Positions 8,052 to 18,450 of a stretch of DNA of 64,000 nt are shown here, piece by piece. The DNA comes from Pseudomonadales bacterium (GTDB lineage Bacteria; Pseudomonadota; Gammaproteobacteria; Pseudomonadales; UBA5518). A program made the translations under genes and the position numbers. The stretch spans positions 124,001-188,000 of the forward strand of contig JACKOP010000003.1 of the NCBI GenBank assembly GCA_024234165.1. The letters run 5' to 3'. A model generated the notes under the pieces. It did not search any database, had not been told where the DNA came from, and saw nothing but the letters and a program-made list of their open reading frames with translations. How positions within the stretch are numbered: the first letter of the stretch is position 1; each line of letters starts with the position of its first letter.

Positions 8052-9413
8052 TCAGGTTTTGGCCGGGCGTTTCCAGCCGACAATATTGCGCTGGCGCCCA
8101 CGCGCGACCGCCAGCGTTTCATCCGGTACCGCCGAAGTGAGCACTGACCCCGCACCAACGGTCGCGTTGCGCCCCACCTCGACTGGAGCAACCAGCGACG
8201 TGTTCGAACCGATGAATGCGCCGTCGCCGATCGTGGTGCGGTACTTGTTCACGCCGTCGTAGTTGCAGGTGATGGTGCCGGCGCCGACATTCACGTGCTG
8301 GCCGAGTTCGGCGTCGCCTACGTAACTCAGATGATTGATCTTGCTGTGCGGGCCGATGGTCGCCTGCTTGGTTTCAACGAAATTGCCTACACGTGCACCC
8401 TCGGCCATGCGTGTGCCCGGGCGCAGGCGCGCAAAGGGGCCAACGCTGCAGCCGGCGTCGACCTCGGCGTTCTCGAGCAGCGAGTTCGGATGCACCGTCG
8501 AGCCGGTTCCGATGCGGCTGTTGCGCAGCACACAGTTCGCGCCGATGCTGACGTAGTCACCGAGTTCGACCTCGCCTTCGATGATCACGTTGATGTCGAT
8601 CGTGACGTCGCGCCCGTGGTGCAGACGCCCGCGCAGATCGAACCGTGCCGGATCACGCAGCGTGACGCCGGCCAGCAGCAGTTCGCGCGCCTTGCGCGCC
8701 TGCCAGGCTCGCTCGAGCACGGCGAGCTGTTCGCGGTTGTTCACGCCCGCGACCTCCTGCTCGTCGCTCGCGGTGAGCGGACGCACACCAACGCCCGAAC
8801 GCGCGGCCATCGCGATGACGTCGGTCAGGTAGTACTCACCCTGCGCGTTGTCGTTGCCGAGTGCGGGCAACCAGTGATGCAGCCGCGCGTTCGGCAACGC
8901 CATGATGCCGGTATTCACTTCCCGCACGGCGTGCTGGGCGACCGTGGCGTCCTTGTGCTCGACGATCGCCGCAACGCGCCCGTCGGCATCGCGCAGGATC
9001 CGTCCGTAGCCGCTGGGATCATCGAGCTCGACGGTCAGCAGGGCCAGCGTCCCCTCGTTCGCGATCGCGACCAGTTCGCGCAGCGTGGACTCACGCACCA
9101 GCGGCACGTCACCGTAGAGGATCAGGGTGGTTCCATCACGCGCAAGCAGCGGCAGCGCCTGCTGAACCGCATGACCGGTACCGAGTTGTGCTTGCTGCAC
9201 TACCCAGTTCGCCGATACGTCGCCCAGTGATGCACGCACCCGCTCGGCACCGTGCCCGATCACGACGTTCAGGCTGCGCGGCACGAGGGCCAGCGCCGAA
9301 TCGATCACATGCCGCAACAGCGGCTGGCCGGCGAGAGGGTGCAGGACCTTCGGCAGGTCGCTGACCATGCGGGTGCCCTGACCCGCGGCAAGGATGACAA
9401 TATCGAGATCCAC
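8052..9413 (-). CDS. glmU: Bifunctional GlmU (GlcN-1-P acetyltransferase / GlcNAc-1-P uridylyltransferase)
   Basis: 453-residue cytoplasmic enzyme for the last two steps to UDP-N-acetylglucosamine. The N-terminal nucleotidyltransferase domain carries LAAGQGTRM with the catalytic arginine, and GDVPLV. The C-terminal left-handed beta-helix has hexapeptide repeats and the acetyltransferase region FVETKQATIG ... NHLSYVGDAELG ... GAGTITCNYDGVNKYRT. Length is normal (E. coli 456). It lies between atpC and glmS, the usual order in Pseudomonas-like genomes. Confidence 0.98.
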   Translation of the reverse strand: MDLDIVILAAGQGTRMVSDLPKVLHPLAGQPLLRHVIDSALALVPRSLNVVIGHGAERVRASLGDVSANWVVQQAQLGTGHAVQQALPLLARDGTTLILYGDVPLVRESTLRELVAIANEGTLALLTVELDDPSGYGRILRDADGRVAAIVEHKDATVAQHAVREVNTGIMALPNARLHHWLPALGNDNAQGEYYLTDVIAMAARSGVGVRPLTASDEQEVAGVNNREQLAVLERAWQARKARELLLAGVTLRDPARFDLRGRLHHGRDVTIDINVIIEGEVELGDYVSIGANCVLRNSRIGTGSTVHPNSLLENAEVDAGCSVGPFARLRPGTRMAEGARVGNFVETKQATIGPHSKINHLSYVGDAELGQHVNVGAGTITCNYDGVNKYRTTIGDGAFIGSNTSLVAPVEVGRNATVGAGSVLTSAVPDETLAVARGRQRNIVGWKRPAKT

Positions 9414-9539
9414 GATTCACTCCAGCGAGGCACACCAGCCCGACCGATGCGGGCCGTTGCAGACCACAAGAGCGTAGCAGACCGTGACGAATTTACCTTG
9501 TGATGGCGGCTACGAGACGCCACACGGGCGTCAACGGCG

Positions 9540-9968
9540 TCAACCGCGACCCATCTTCTTGCGCATTCCCTGGAGGGTGCGCAACTGGGCCACGGCCTCG
9601 GCAAGCTGGGCCGCCGCACGGCCGTAGTCGAACTCACCCTGCTGGTTCGCGAGTGCGGCTTCGGCGACTTTCTGTGCCTCGATCGCTGCCGCCTCGTCGA
9701 TGTCGTTCGCGCGCACCGCCGTGTCGGCAAGGATCGTCACCGTGCTCGGCAGCACTTCCAGAAAGCCGCCCGAGACGTAGTAGATCTGTTCCTCGCCGGC
9801 TTGCGTGATCACGCGCACCGGTCCGGGTTTCAGTTCGCTCAGCAGGGGTGCATGACCTGGCGCAATCCCCAGGTCACCCAGCGCACCGTGGGCGACGACG
9901 AGCTCGACGAGCCCGGAAAAGATCGCCTTTTCCGCACTCACGATGTCGCAATGTACCGTCATTACCAT
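9540..9968 (-). CDS. atpC: ATP synthase F1 epsilon subunit
   Basis: 142-residue epsilon subunit of the F1 central stalk; couples rotation to catalysis and can inhibit ATP hydrolysis. The N-terminal beta-sandwich includes HGALGDLGIAPGHAPLLSELKPG, and a C-terminal helical hairpin follows. It is the last gene of the atp operon, 27 nt after atpD. A short perfect hairpin (GACGCC/GGCGTC, 9516-9532) follows its stop, without a T-run. Confidence 0.97.
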   Translation of the reverse strand: MVMTVHCDIVSAEKAIFSGLVELVVAHGALGDLGIAPGHAPLLSELKPGPVRVITQAGEEQIYYVSGGFLEVLPSTVTILADTAVRANDIDEAAAIEAQKVAEAALANQQGEFDYGRAAAQLAEAVAQLRTLQGMRKKMGRG

Positions 9969-9995
9969 GTCTGGTGCTCCCGGTCCCTGATTCGA

Positions 9996-11372
9996 TCAGA
10001 GCTTCTGCGCCTTCTCGATCGCTTCCTCGATGCTGCCGACCATGTAGAACGCCTGCTCCGGCAGGTGGTCATACTCGCCGTTCAGGATACCCTTGAAGCT
10101 GGCGATCGTATCCTTCAGCGACACGTACTTGCCGGGGCTGCCGGTGAACACTTCGGCGACGAAGAACGGTTGCGACAGGAAGCGCTGCATCTTGCGCGCG
10201 CGTGACACGACCTGCTTGTCGTCTTCCGAGAGTTCGTCCATGCCGAGGATGGCGATGATGTCCTTCAGTTCCTTGTAGCGCTGCAGTACCGACTGCACGC
10301 CGCGTGCGACCGAGTAGTGCTCTTCGCCGATCACGAGCGGGTCGAGCAGGCGCGAGGTCGAGTCGAGCGGATCGACGGCAGGGTAGATACCGAGCTCGGC
10401 GATCTGACGCGACAACACCAGCGTTGCGTCGAGGTGCGCGAAGGTGGTCGCGGGCGAGGGGTCGGTGAGGTCGTCGGCCGGAACGTAGACCGCCTGGAAC
10501 GAGGTGATCGATCCGGTCTTGGTCGAGGTGATGCGCTCCTGCAGCACGCCCATTTCCTCGGCCAGCGTGGGCTGGTAACCCACCGCCGACGGCATGCGGC
10601 CGAGCAGCGCGGATACCTCGGTGCCGGCCAGCGTGTAGCGGTAGATGTTGTCAACGAACATCAGGACGTCGCGGCCTTCGTCGCGGAACGCTTCGGCCAT
10701 CGTGAGGCCGGTCAGCGCCACGCGCAGACGGTTGCCCGGTGGTTCGTTCATCTGGCCATACACCAGCGCCACCTTGTCCAGAACGTTCGACTCCTTCATT
10801 TCATGGTAGAAGTCGTTGCCCTCGCGGGTACGCTCGCCCACACCGGCGAACACCGAGTAACCCGAGTGCTCGATCGCAATATTGCGGATCAGCTCCATCA
10901 GCGTCACGGTCTTGCCCACACCGGCGCCACCGAACAGACCGATCTTGCCACCCTTGGAGATCGGCATGATCAGGTCGATGACCTTGATGCCCGTCTCCAG
11001 CAGTTCGACCGCCTGTGACTGCTCGGCGTAGGTCGGCGCAGCGCGGTGGATGGGCATGCGCGCCTGCTCGCCGATCGGACCCTTCTCGTCGATCGGGCGA
11101 CCGAGCACGTCCATGATGCGGCCCAGCGTTTCCTTGCCGACCGGCACCTTCAGTGCACCGCCGGTGTTGCTGACGTCGAGCCCGCGGCGCACGCCTTCGG
11201 TGGAGCCCATGGCGATCGTGCGCACGACGCCGTCACCGAGCTGCTGCTGCACTTCCAGCACCAGGTCGCGGTTCGCCACCGTGAGCGCGTCGTACACGGC
11301 CGGTACGGCGTTGCGGGGGAACTCGACGTCGATCACGGCGCCGATGACCTGTACGATCTTTCCACTGCTCAT
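9996..11372 (-). CDS. atpD: ATP synthase F1 beta subunit (catalytic)
   Basis: 458-residue catalytic beta subunit. The P-loop GGAGVGKTV, the catalytic glutamate segment GVGERTREGND and the LMFVDNIYRYTLAG segment are present. The start is set at the ATG at 11372 (MSSGKIVQVIGAVIDVEFP), which has a GAGGAAC ribosome-binding site; the in-frame extension to 11432 reads into the atpG spacer and has no family match. It lies between atpG and atpC in the standard operon order. Confidence 0.98.
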   Translation of the reverse strand: MSSGKIVQVIGAVIDVEFPRNAVPAVYDALTVANRDLVLEVQQQLGDGVVRTIAMGSTEGVRRGLDVSNTGGALKVPVGKETLGRIMDVLGRPIDEKGPIGEQARMPIHRAAPTYAEQSQAVELLETGIKVIDLIMPISKGGKIGLFGGAGVGKTVTLMELIRNIAIEHSGYSVFAGVGERTREGNDFYHEMKESNVLDKVALVYGQMNEPPGNRLRVALTGLTMAEAFRDEGRDVLMFVDNIYRYTLAGTEVSALLGRMPSAVGYQPTLAEEMGVLQERITSTKTGSITSFQAVYVPADDLTDPSPATTFAHLDATLVLSRQIAELGIYPAVDPLDSTSRLLDPLVIGEEHYSVARGVQSVLQRYKELKDIIAILGMDELSEDDKQVVSRARKMQRFLSQPFFVAEVFTGSPGKYVSLKDTIASFKGILNGEYDHLPEQAFYMVGSIEEAIEKAQKL

Positions 11373-11459
11373 CTCATGTTCCTCATCAGTCTTGTGATTG
11401 CGCCGCCGGGGCGCATCCGAGGTATCTGCCAATCCTTCGCGTCGTATCGGTGCCCCGTC

Positions 11460-12323
11460 TCAGGAAACCGCTGCAGCGCCGCCGACGATCTCGGCGAGTT
11501 CCTGCGTGATCGCCGCCTGGCGCGCCTTGTTGTAGACGAGCTGCAGATCGGAGATCAGTTGTCCGGCGTTTTCCGTAGCGTTCTTCATCGCGACCATGCG
11601 TGCGGCCTGCTCGCAGGCGAGATTCTCGACCACAGCCTGGTAGACCTGGGATTCGATATAGCGCGTGAACAGCCCGTCGAGCAGCTCCTTTGCGTCCGGC
11701 TCGTACAGATAATCCCAGTGATGCTTGAGTGCCTGGTCTTCGGATGCCTCGAGCGGCAGGATCTGCGCGACCGTTGGCACCTGCGTCATCGTGTTGACGA
11801 ATTCGTTGCTGGCGAGATAAAGGCGATCGATCTTCTGCTCGGCGTAGGCGTCGAGCATCACCTTCACGCCGCCGACCAGATCCGTGGGCGCAGGCTCGTC
11901 ACCGAGGCCGCGCATCGCCGCGATGATGCGCCCACCCATGCTGCCGAAGAAGCTGGCGCCCTTGCCACCGATCACGCACAGGTCGATTTCGATGGCCTTG
12001 TCGTGCCACTCCTTCATTGCCCGCAATACGGTCTTGAACAGGTTGATGTTCAGTCCGCCGCAGAGCCCGCGGTCGCTCGAGACGACGATGAAGCCGACCC
12101 GGCGTACCTCGCGCTCCTGTATATAGAGGTGGTGATACTCCGGCGTCGCATTCGCAATGTGCCCCACGACCGCACGGATACGCCCGGCGTACGGCTTGCC
12201 GCGTGCCATGCGATCCTGCGCCTTGCGCATCTTGCTGGCCGCCACCATTTCCATCGCCTTCGTGATCTTCTGCGTGCTGGCCACGCTGGCGATCTTGGTG
12301 CGGATTTCCTTTGCGCCTGCCAT
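11460..12323 (-). CDS. atpG: ATP synthase F1 gamma subunit
   Basis: 287-residue rotor shaft of F1. It has the conserved N-terminal coiled coil (AGAKEIRTKIASVASTQKIT ... MEMVAASKMRKAQ), the SDRGLCGGLN segment, and a C-terminal coiled coil with ENAGQLISDLQLVYNKARQ. Same length as E. coli (287). It sits 18 nt downstream of atpA; the 87-nt gap to atpD is the longest near the end of this operon. Confidence 0.98.
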   Translation of the reverse strand: MAGAKEIRTKIASVASTQKITKAMEMVAASKMRKAQDRMARGKPYAGRIRAVVGHIANATPEYHHLYIQEREVRRVGFIVVSSDRGLCGGLNINLFKTVLRAMKEWHDKAIEIDLCVIGGKGASFFGSMGGRIIAAMRGLGDEPAPTDLVGGVKVMLDAYAEQKIDRLYLASNEFVNTMTQVPTVAQILPLEASEDQALKHHWDYLYEPDAKELLDGLFTRYIESQVYQAVVENLACEQAARMVAMKNATENAGQLISDLQLVYNKARQAAITQELAEIVGGAAAVS

Positions 12324-12341
12324 GTGCTGCCCTCGGGTTGC

Positions 12342-13886
<1,545 letters not shown>

Positions 13887-13907
13887 CTGGATTTCCTTTG
13901 ATTCCCG

Positions 13908-14447
13908 TCAGGAATTCATTGCTTCGGATAGCTTCGCAAGGCGACCGCGTACGGAACCGTCGATGACCATGTCGGCCGTGCGGATGACCACGCCACCAAT
14001 AAGAGCCTTGTCGACAGAGCTGCTCACGCGCACCGTGCGCTGCAGCTTCTTGCCGATCACGTCGGCGAGCAGTGTCGCCTGTTCCGGTGCGATCTCGAAC
14101 GCACTGGTGACTTCGAGATCCACCGATTGCTCCTGCGCGGCCTTGAGCGCAAGAAACAGCTCATGCACCTGCGGCAACAGCGGCAGACGCTTGTTCTCTG
14201 CCAGCACACGAATGAAGTTGCGTGCTGGTACCGGCAGCGCGTCGTCACCGCACACCCCGATCAGCACATCGGCCTTCTGCGTGGCGGTAAGCGACGGTGA
14301 GGCAATCAGCGAAGCCACGCGTGGCTCCAGGGAAACCTCGGCCGCCGTCGCCAGCGCGCTGGTCCACGCCGGCAGCGCCGCGCTCGCGAGCGCCTGCTCG
14401 AATGCTGCCCTGGCGTAAGGGCGCGCGAGAGTGATCAGTTCTGCCAT
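13908..14447 (-). CDS. atpH: ATP synthase F1 delta subunit
   Basis: 179-residue OSCP/delta protein that joins F1 to the peripheral stalk. It starts MAELITLARPYARAAFE, the family opening, and ends with the conserved IGGVVIRTADMVIDGSVRGRL. The start is the ATG at 14447, 14 nt after the atpF stop; longer in-frame readings overlap atpF fully and are not real. Normal length (E. coli 177). Confidence 0.97.
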   Translation of the reverse strand: MAELITLARPYARAAFEQALASAALPAWTSALATAAEVSLEPRVASLIASPSLTATQKADVLIGVCGDDALPVPARNFIRVLAENKRLPLLPQVHELFLALKAAQEQSVDLEVTSAFEIAPEQATLLADVIGKKLQRTVRVSSSVDKALIGGVVIRTADMVIDGSVRGRLAKLSEAMNS

Positions 14448-14461
14448 GTGTCGCGCCTCGG

Positions 14462-14932
14462 TCAGAGTTCGCGGGCAAGCTGGTCGACGATGTCGCGGTG
14501 CGCGCCGACGTCGATGGCCCGGCCCAGGATGCGCTCGGCACCGGCCACCGCCAGGGCACCGACCTGCACCCGCAACTGCTCGCGGGCCCGGTTGGTTTCC
14601 TGCTCGATGTCCGCCTGTGCGGCACCCTTGATGCGCTCGCCTTCCTCGCGGGCGCGATCCTTTGCTTCGTCGACGATCTGCGCCGCGCGGCGGTTTGCCT
14701 GCTCGATGATCGAGGCAGCCTCGACCTTCGCATCCTTGAGCTGGCTGGATGCACGATCCTGTGCCAGCTCCAGGTTGCGATTGGCCCGCTCTGCAGCTGC
14801 CAACCCATCCGCGATGCGCTCCGTGCGCGCATCCATGGCCCTGCGGATGAAGGGCCAGATGAACTTCATGCAGAACCACACGAAGATCAGGAAGGTGATG
14901 GACTGGCCTATCAGTGTCAGATTGATGTTCAC
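14462..14932 (-). CDS. atpF: ATP synthase Fo b subunit
   Basis: 156-residue b subunit of the peripheral stalk. One N-terminal membrane helix (INLTLIGQSITFLIFVWFCM) is followed by a long charged amphipathic helix that dimerises and contacts delta. Same length as E. coli b (156). It sits between atpE and atpH; 61 nt separate it from atpE, where differential translation of c against b is usually set. Confidence 0.97.
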   Translation of the reverse strand: MNINLTLIGQSITFLIFVWFCMKFIWPFIRRAMDARTERIADGLAAAERANRNLELAQDRASSQLKDAKVEAASIIEQANRRAAQIVDEAKDRAREEGERIKGAAQADIEQETNRAREQLRVQVGALAVAGAERILGRAIDVGAHRDIVDQLAREL

Positions 14933-14993
14933 GCCGGCACTCCTGCGATCGGATTAACCGCTGTCAAGCGGACCGCTGCTGATCGCTGTCCGA

Positions 14994-15221
14994 TCAGACG
15001 GCGAAGATCAGGTACATCGCGATACCGACGCCGATCATCGGCACGGCGTCGAGCAGACCGGCCATCAGGAACATCCGGCCCTGCAGCATCGGTGCCATTT
15101 CGGGCTGGCGAGCGGATCCTTCGAGCAGCTTGCCGCCAAGGATGCCGAAACCGACGGCGGTGCCGGCAGCACCCAGACCGATCATCAGTGCAGCGGCGAT
15201 GTAGGTCAGAGCTTGTTCCAT
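14994..15221 (-). CDS. atpE: ATP synthase Fo c subunit
   Basis: 75-residue hairpin proteolipid of the rotor ring. The ion-carrying residue is Asp58 in MAGLLDAVPMIGVG; the polar loop is ARQPE. The ligand set typical of sodium-type rings is absent and the sequence is closest to proton-type c subunits, so a proton ring is inferred. It is 49 nt downstream of atpB. Confidence 0.97.
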   Translation of the reverse strand: MEQALTYIAAALMIGLGAAGTAVGFGILGGKLLEGSARQPEMAPMLQGRMFLMAGLLDAVPMIGVGIAMYLIFAV

Positions 15222-15270
15222 GATGTACTCCCAACAGGTATGAAGATTTACGGGTGAAGGTGGATCGGAA

Positions 15271-16191
15271 TCAGTGTTCTTCCGGAACGTCGTGTGCCAT
15301 CGCCATGTAGACGACGGTCAGCACCATGAACACGAAAGCCTGCAGTGTGATGATCAGGATGTGGAACACGGCCCACGCCCATTGCAGCACACCGGCCAGC
15401 GCGCCAAGCAGCACGCCGGAGCCATACAGGATGGCAATCAGCACGAAGATCATCTCGCCGGCATAGAGGTTGCCGAACAGTCGCAAGCCGAGCGAAATCG
15501 GCTTGGCGATCAGCGAGACGGTTTCCAGCACGAGATTGACCGGAATCAGGAAGACGTTGAAATACCACTTCGGTGCGTGGAACGGGTGCAGCGTGAGCTC
15601 CTTCACGAAGCCGATCACGCCTTTCTCCCTGATCGTGAAGAAGACCATCAGGAAAAACACCGTGAACGCCATGCCGAGCGTGACGTTGGGGTCGGTGGTC
15701 GGCACGATCTTGAAGTACAGATGCGGATTGCCGCTGACGGTGGCCGCTGTGCGAGGCAGCCAGTCGATCGGAAGCAGATCCATCAGGTTCATCAGGAAGA
15801 TCCACACGAAGATCGTCAGCGCCATCGGTGCGATCAGACGGTTCCTGTGATGGAAGATGTCGTTTACCGTGTTGTCGACGAATTCGATGATCATCTCGAC
15901 GGCATTCTGCAGACCGCGCGGCGCGCCCTGGTTGGCTGTCGCCTGCAGCGCGACGCGACGGAACAACCAGCAGAACAGCACGCCGAGCACGATGGACCAG
16001 CCCATGCTGTCGAGGTGGATCGCCGTGAAACCCATCGCACCGGCCTCTTCCGGACAGTGCGCGAGCGTCCAGGCAGTCTGCTCCATGACGTGCTCGCCGT
16101 CGCAATAGCTGCCGGCCGGGAGCTTGCCATAAGTCATGTTCGTCAGATGGTGGGTGATGTACCCACTCAGAGTTTGGGCTTCTGCCGACAT
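15271..16191 (-). CDS. atpB: ATP synthase Fo a subunit
   Basis: 306-residue a subunit forming the proton half-channels beside the c ring. Seen: FVWIFLMNLMDLLPIDWL, the conserved arginine segment LGLRLFGNLYAGEM (essential Arg), and C-terminal ITLQAFVFMVLTVVYM. It is longer than E. coli AtpB (271) because of an N-terminal tail and an insertion around residues 20-45 (SYCDGEHVMEQ...CPEEAG), as in Pseudomonas proteins. First core gene of the operon after atpI. Confidence 0.97.
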   Translation of the reverse strand: MSAEAQTLSGYITHHLTNMTYGKLPAGSYCDGEHVMEQTAWTLAHCPEEAGAMGFTAIHLDSMGWSIVLGVLFCWLFRRVALQATANQGAPRGLQNAVEMIIEFVDNTVNDIFHHRNRLIAPMALTIFVWIFLMNLMDLLPIDWLPRTAATVSGNPHLYFKIVPTTDPNVTLGMAFTVFFLMVFFTIREKGVIGFVKELTLHPFHAPKWYFNVFLIPVNLVLETVSLIAKPISLGLRLFGNLYAGEMIFVLIAILYGSGVLLGALAGVLQWAWAVFHILIITLQAFVFMVLTVVYMAMAHDVPEEH

Positions 16192-16234
16192 AAGGCTCCT
16201 CTGACTCCCCGTCCGCCCGTTGTGCTGGCCTGTG

Positions 16235-16624
16235 TCAAAGCTCGCGATGGCGGGCGAGCAAGACCATGTTCATGACATACAGGGCGATGTACGCGCCAAA
16301 AAACGCGGCTGCATGCAGCGGCCGTACAGCGACGAACACCGCGGCGAAGCCTGCGCCAGTCAGCAGAAACTTGCCTGTCTCGGCGCGATAAAACCCGCGC
16401 GCCACTTCCCGTGCGACAGCGGCTCCACGGTGCCGGAACACTCTCCAGCCGAACCACACCTGGGGCAGCAGGAAGAGCAAGCCGCCGATCAGCAGCGATC
16501 TTCCGGCCAACGGATCGACCAGACCCGCCGCCACTGCGGCTACGATGAGTAAACCGAATTCTGCCAGCCACACCCGCCACAACGATGGCCGTGGCGGCGA
16601 ACCCGTGATCCTGCCTGGCTTCAT
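16235..16624 (-). CDS. atpI: ATP synthase I-type membrane protein
   Basis: 129-residue small membrane protein with four predicted helices, at the position of atpI ahead of atpB. AtpI helps assemble the c ring and is not essential. The conserved feature is the VAREVARGFYRAETGKF segment. The ATG at 16624 gives the length typical of Pseudomonas AtpI; an in-frame GTG at 16654 is an alternative start. It is weakly conserved, so the name rests partly on position. Confidence 0.85.
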   Translation of the reverse strand: MKPGRITGSPPRPSLWRVWLAEFGLLIVAAVAAGLVDPLAGRSLLIGGLLFLLPQVWFGWRVFRHRGAAVAREVARGFYRAETGKFLLTGAGFAAVFVAVRPLHAAAFFGAYIALYVMNMVLLARHREL

Positions 16625-16692
16625 CCCCGAGCACCACCGGCATGCACCGGGCACCTCGTCACAGGGTAAACCGGGCGCCAGATCGGGGCGGG

Positions 16693-16721
16693 ATTATATG
16701 GATATGCCTCGGTGCGTTCAA
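16693..16721 (-). promoter_or_regulatory. Sigma70-type promoter of the atp operon
   Basis: On the minus strand, TTGAAC (16716-16721) is followed after exactly 17 nt by TATAAT (16693-16698), 69 nt ahead of the atpI start at 16624. The -35 hexamer overlaps the parB stop codon (16718-16720). Near-consensus spacing and hexamers make this the best promoter visible in the window. Confidence 0.7.
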
Positions 16722-17611
16722 CCGGGCTCGGGGCGGAAATAACGTAACAATCCGTCAAGCTGGTCGAGACTCGAGTAACTGATCACGAGCCGCCCCTTGC
16801 CACCGGACCGGTGCTCGATCGCGATGCCCGCACCGGTAATCTCGGACAGTTCGCGTTCGAGCCGACGGATATCGGCATCGGGCTCGACCGCGGGGGGTTT
16901 GCTGCGCAGTGGGGCCTGCATGCGCCGCACCAGCGCCTCGGTCTCACGGACCGTGAGGTCCTTTTCCAGCACCTCGCGTGCCACGGCGAGCTGCTGCTCG
17001 GCTGGCAAGGTCAGCAGTGCACGTCCGTGTCCCATCTCGAGCCGCCTCGCCTCGAGATGATCGCGCACCTCCGGCACCAGCCCGAGCAGGCGCATCGTAT
17101 TGGTCACGGTGGTCCGCGACTTGCCCACCGCCTCGGCGATCTGCTCGTGGGTCAGGCCGAACTCCTGCTGCAGGCGCTGCAGGGCAACCGCCTCCTCGAC
17201 CGCATTCAGGTCTTCGCGCTGGATGTTCTCGATCAGCGCCAGCGCCATCGCCGCCTCGTCGGGAACGTCGCGCACGATGGCGGGAATATCCGCCAGCCCC
17301 GCCATCTGGCTCGCGCGCCAGCGCCGCTCTCCGGCGATCAGCTCGAACTCCCCGCCGGGCATCGGCCGCACCACGACCGGCTGCAGCAGACCCTGGCTGC
17401 GGATCGAGTTCGCGAGTTCCTCCAACGCCTCCGGGTTGAAGTCACGCCGCGGCTGGTAGCGACCGCGCCGGATCATCTCGACCGGCAACTGCCGCAGGCT
17501 GTCGCGCTCGCCGCTCCCTGTCGAATCTCCTGTCCGCGCTGTCGGGTCGGACAAGCCAGCACCGATCAGTGCATCGAGCCCTCTGCCGAGTCCACGTTTC
17601 TTCACTGCCAT
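16718..17611 (-). CDS. parB: Chromosome partitioning protein ParB
   Basis: 297-residue ParB. It binds parS sites near oriC, spreads as a CTP-dependent clamp and works with ParA in origin segregation. N-terminal KKRGLGRGLDALIG box, CTP-binding GERRWRASQMAG motif, and helix-turn-helix EQIAEAVGKSRTTVTNTMR are seen; a C-terminal dimerisation domain ends LDGLLRYFRPEPG. The start is the ATG at 17611, which overlaps the parA stop by one base (TGATG). Longer in-frame readings extend through parA and are shadows. Two perfect parS sites lie in recF. Confidence 0.97.
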   Translation of the reverse strand: MAVKKRGLGRGLDALIGAGLSDPTARTGDSTGSGERDSLRQLPVEMIRRGRYQPRRDFNPEALEELANSIRSQGLLQPVVVRPMPGGEFELIAGERRWRASQMAGLADIPAIVRDVPDEAAMALALIENIQREDLNAVEEAVALQRLQQEFGLTHEQIAEAVGKSRTTVTNTMRLLGLVPEVRDHLEARRLEMGHGRALLTLPAEQQLAVAREVLEKDLTVRETEALVRRMQAPLRSKPPAVEPDADIRRLERELSEITGAGIAIEHRSGGKGRLVISYSSLDQLDGLLRYFRPEPG

Positions 17612-18450
17612 CACTGTTCCTCGTGAGAGCTGGCCGACGGTCGCGCTTCGCCTGTGGTTGCGGTGATCGGTGGACTGGCGGTGGCACTTCTTCCGTGGCG
17701 ACGCAGCATCTCGGCGGCTGCGGCCAGGTACGCGATCGCACCACGCGAGGCAGAATCGTAGATCAGGGCCGGCTGGCCGTGGCTCGGTGCCTCGGCCAGA
17801 CGCACGTTGCGCGGAATCAGCGTCGCATAGACACGCGAACCGAAGTGCCCGATCAACTGCATCGAAACCTCGTTGGTCAACGAGTTGCGGGCGTCGTACA
17901 TGGTGCGCAGCAGTCCGTCGATCTTCAGTTGCGGGTTCAGGGTCTTCTGCACGCGGGTGATCGTGTTCAGCAGCGACGACAGGCCTTCGAGCGCGTAGTA
18001 CTCGCATTGCACCGGAATCAGCACACTGTCGGCCGCGACCAGCGCATTGATCGTCAGCATGTTCAGCGACGGCGGGCAGTCGATCAGTACGTAGTCGTAA
18101 TCGTTCCTGACGCGCGCAAGCGCATAGCGCAGCCGGTTTTCCTTGTTGCTCACACCGAGCAGCTCAACCTCGGCGGCCGTCAGGTCGGCGTTGGCCGGCA
18201 ACACATCGAAAGGCGCTTCGGGCGCGCGCTGGCGAACCTGCTCGACGGTTCGCGACTGCATCAGCACCTCGTAGACCGAGGCATCGAGCGCGTGTTTGTC
18301 CACACCACAGCCCATGGTGGCATTGCCTTGCGGATCGAGGTCGACCAGCAACACGCGCTGGGCGTTCGCGGCAAGCGAGGCGGCCAGGTTCACGGTGGTC
18401 GTGGTCTTGCCCACGCCGCCTTTCTGATTGGTTATCGCGATGGTGGTCAC
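17611..18450 (-). CDS. parA: Chromosome partitioning ATPase ParA
   Basis: 279-residue deviant-Walker ATPase (Soj/ParA). It starts MTTIAITNQKGGVGKTTTTV with the KGGVGKTT P-loop; Walker B-like DYVLIDCPPSL and LVDLDPQGN follow. It forms ATP-dependent dimers on the nucleoid that move ParB-parS complexes. It overlaps rsmG by 4 nt (ATGA) upstream and parB by 1 nt downstream, so mnmG-rsmG-parA-parB are translationally coupled. Confidence 0.97.
   Translation of the reverse strand: MTTIAITNQKGGVGKTTTTVNLAASLAANAQRVLLVDLDPQGNATMGCGVDKHALDASVYEVLMQSRTVEQVRQRAPEAPFDVLPANADLTAAEVELLGVSNKENRLRYALARVRNDYDYVLIDCPPSLNMLTINALVAADSVLIPVQCEYYALEGLSSLLNTITRVQKTLNPQLKIDGLLRTMYDARNSLTNEVSMQLIGHFGSRVYATLIPRNVRLAEAPSHGQPALIYDSASRGAIAYLAAAAEMLRRHGRSATASPPITATTGEARPSASSHEEQ

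Noticed and set aside
6138..8147. 669-codon plus-strand frame opposite glmS
   Set aside because: Antisense shadow of glmS, with no family match.
9516..9532. Short hairpin after atpC as terminator
   Set aside because: Only 6 bp of stem and no T-run on the minus strand.
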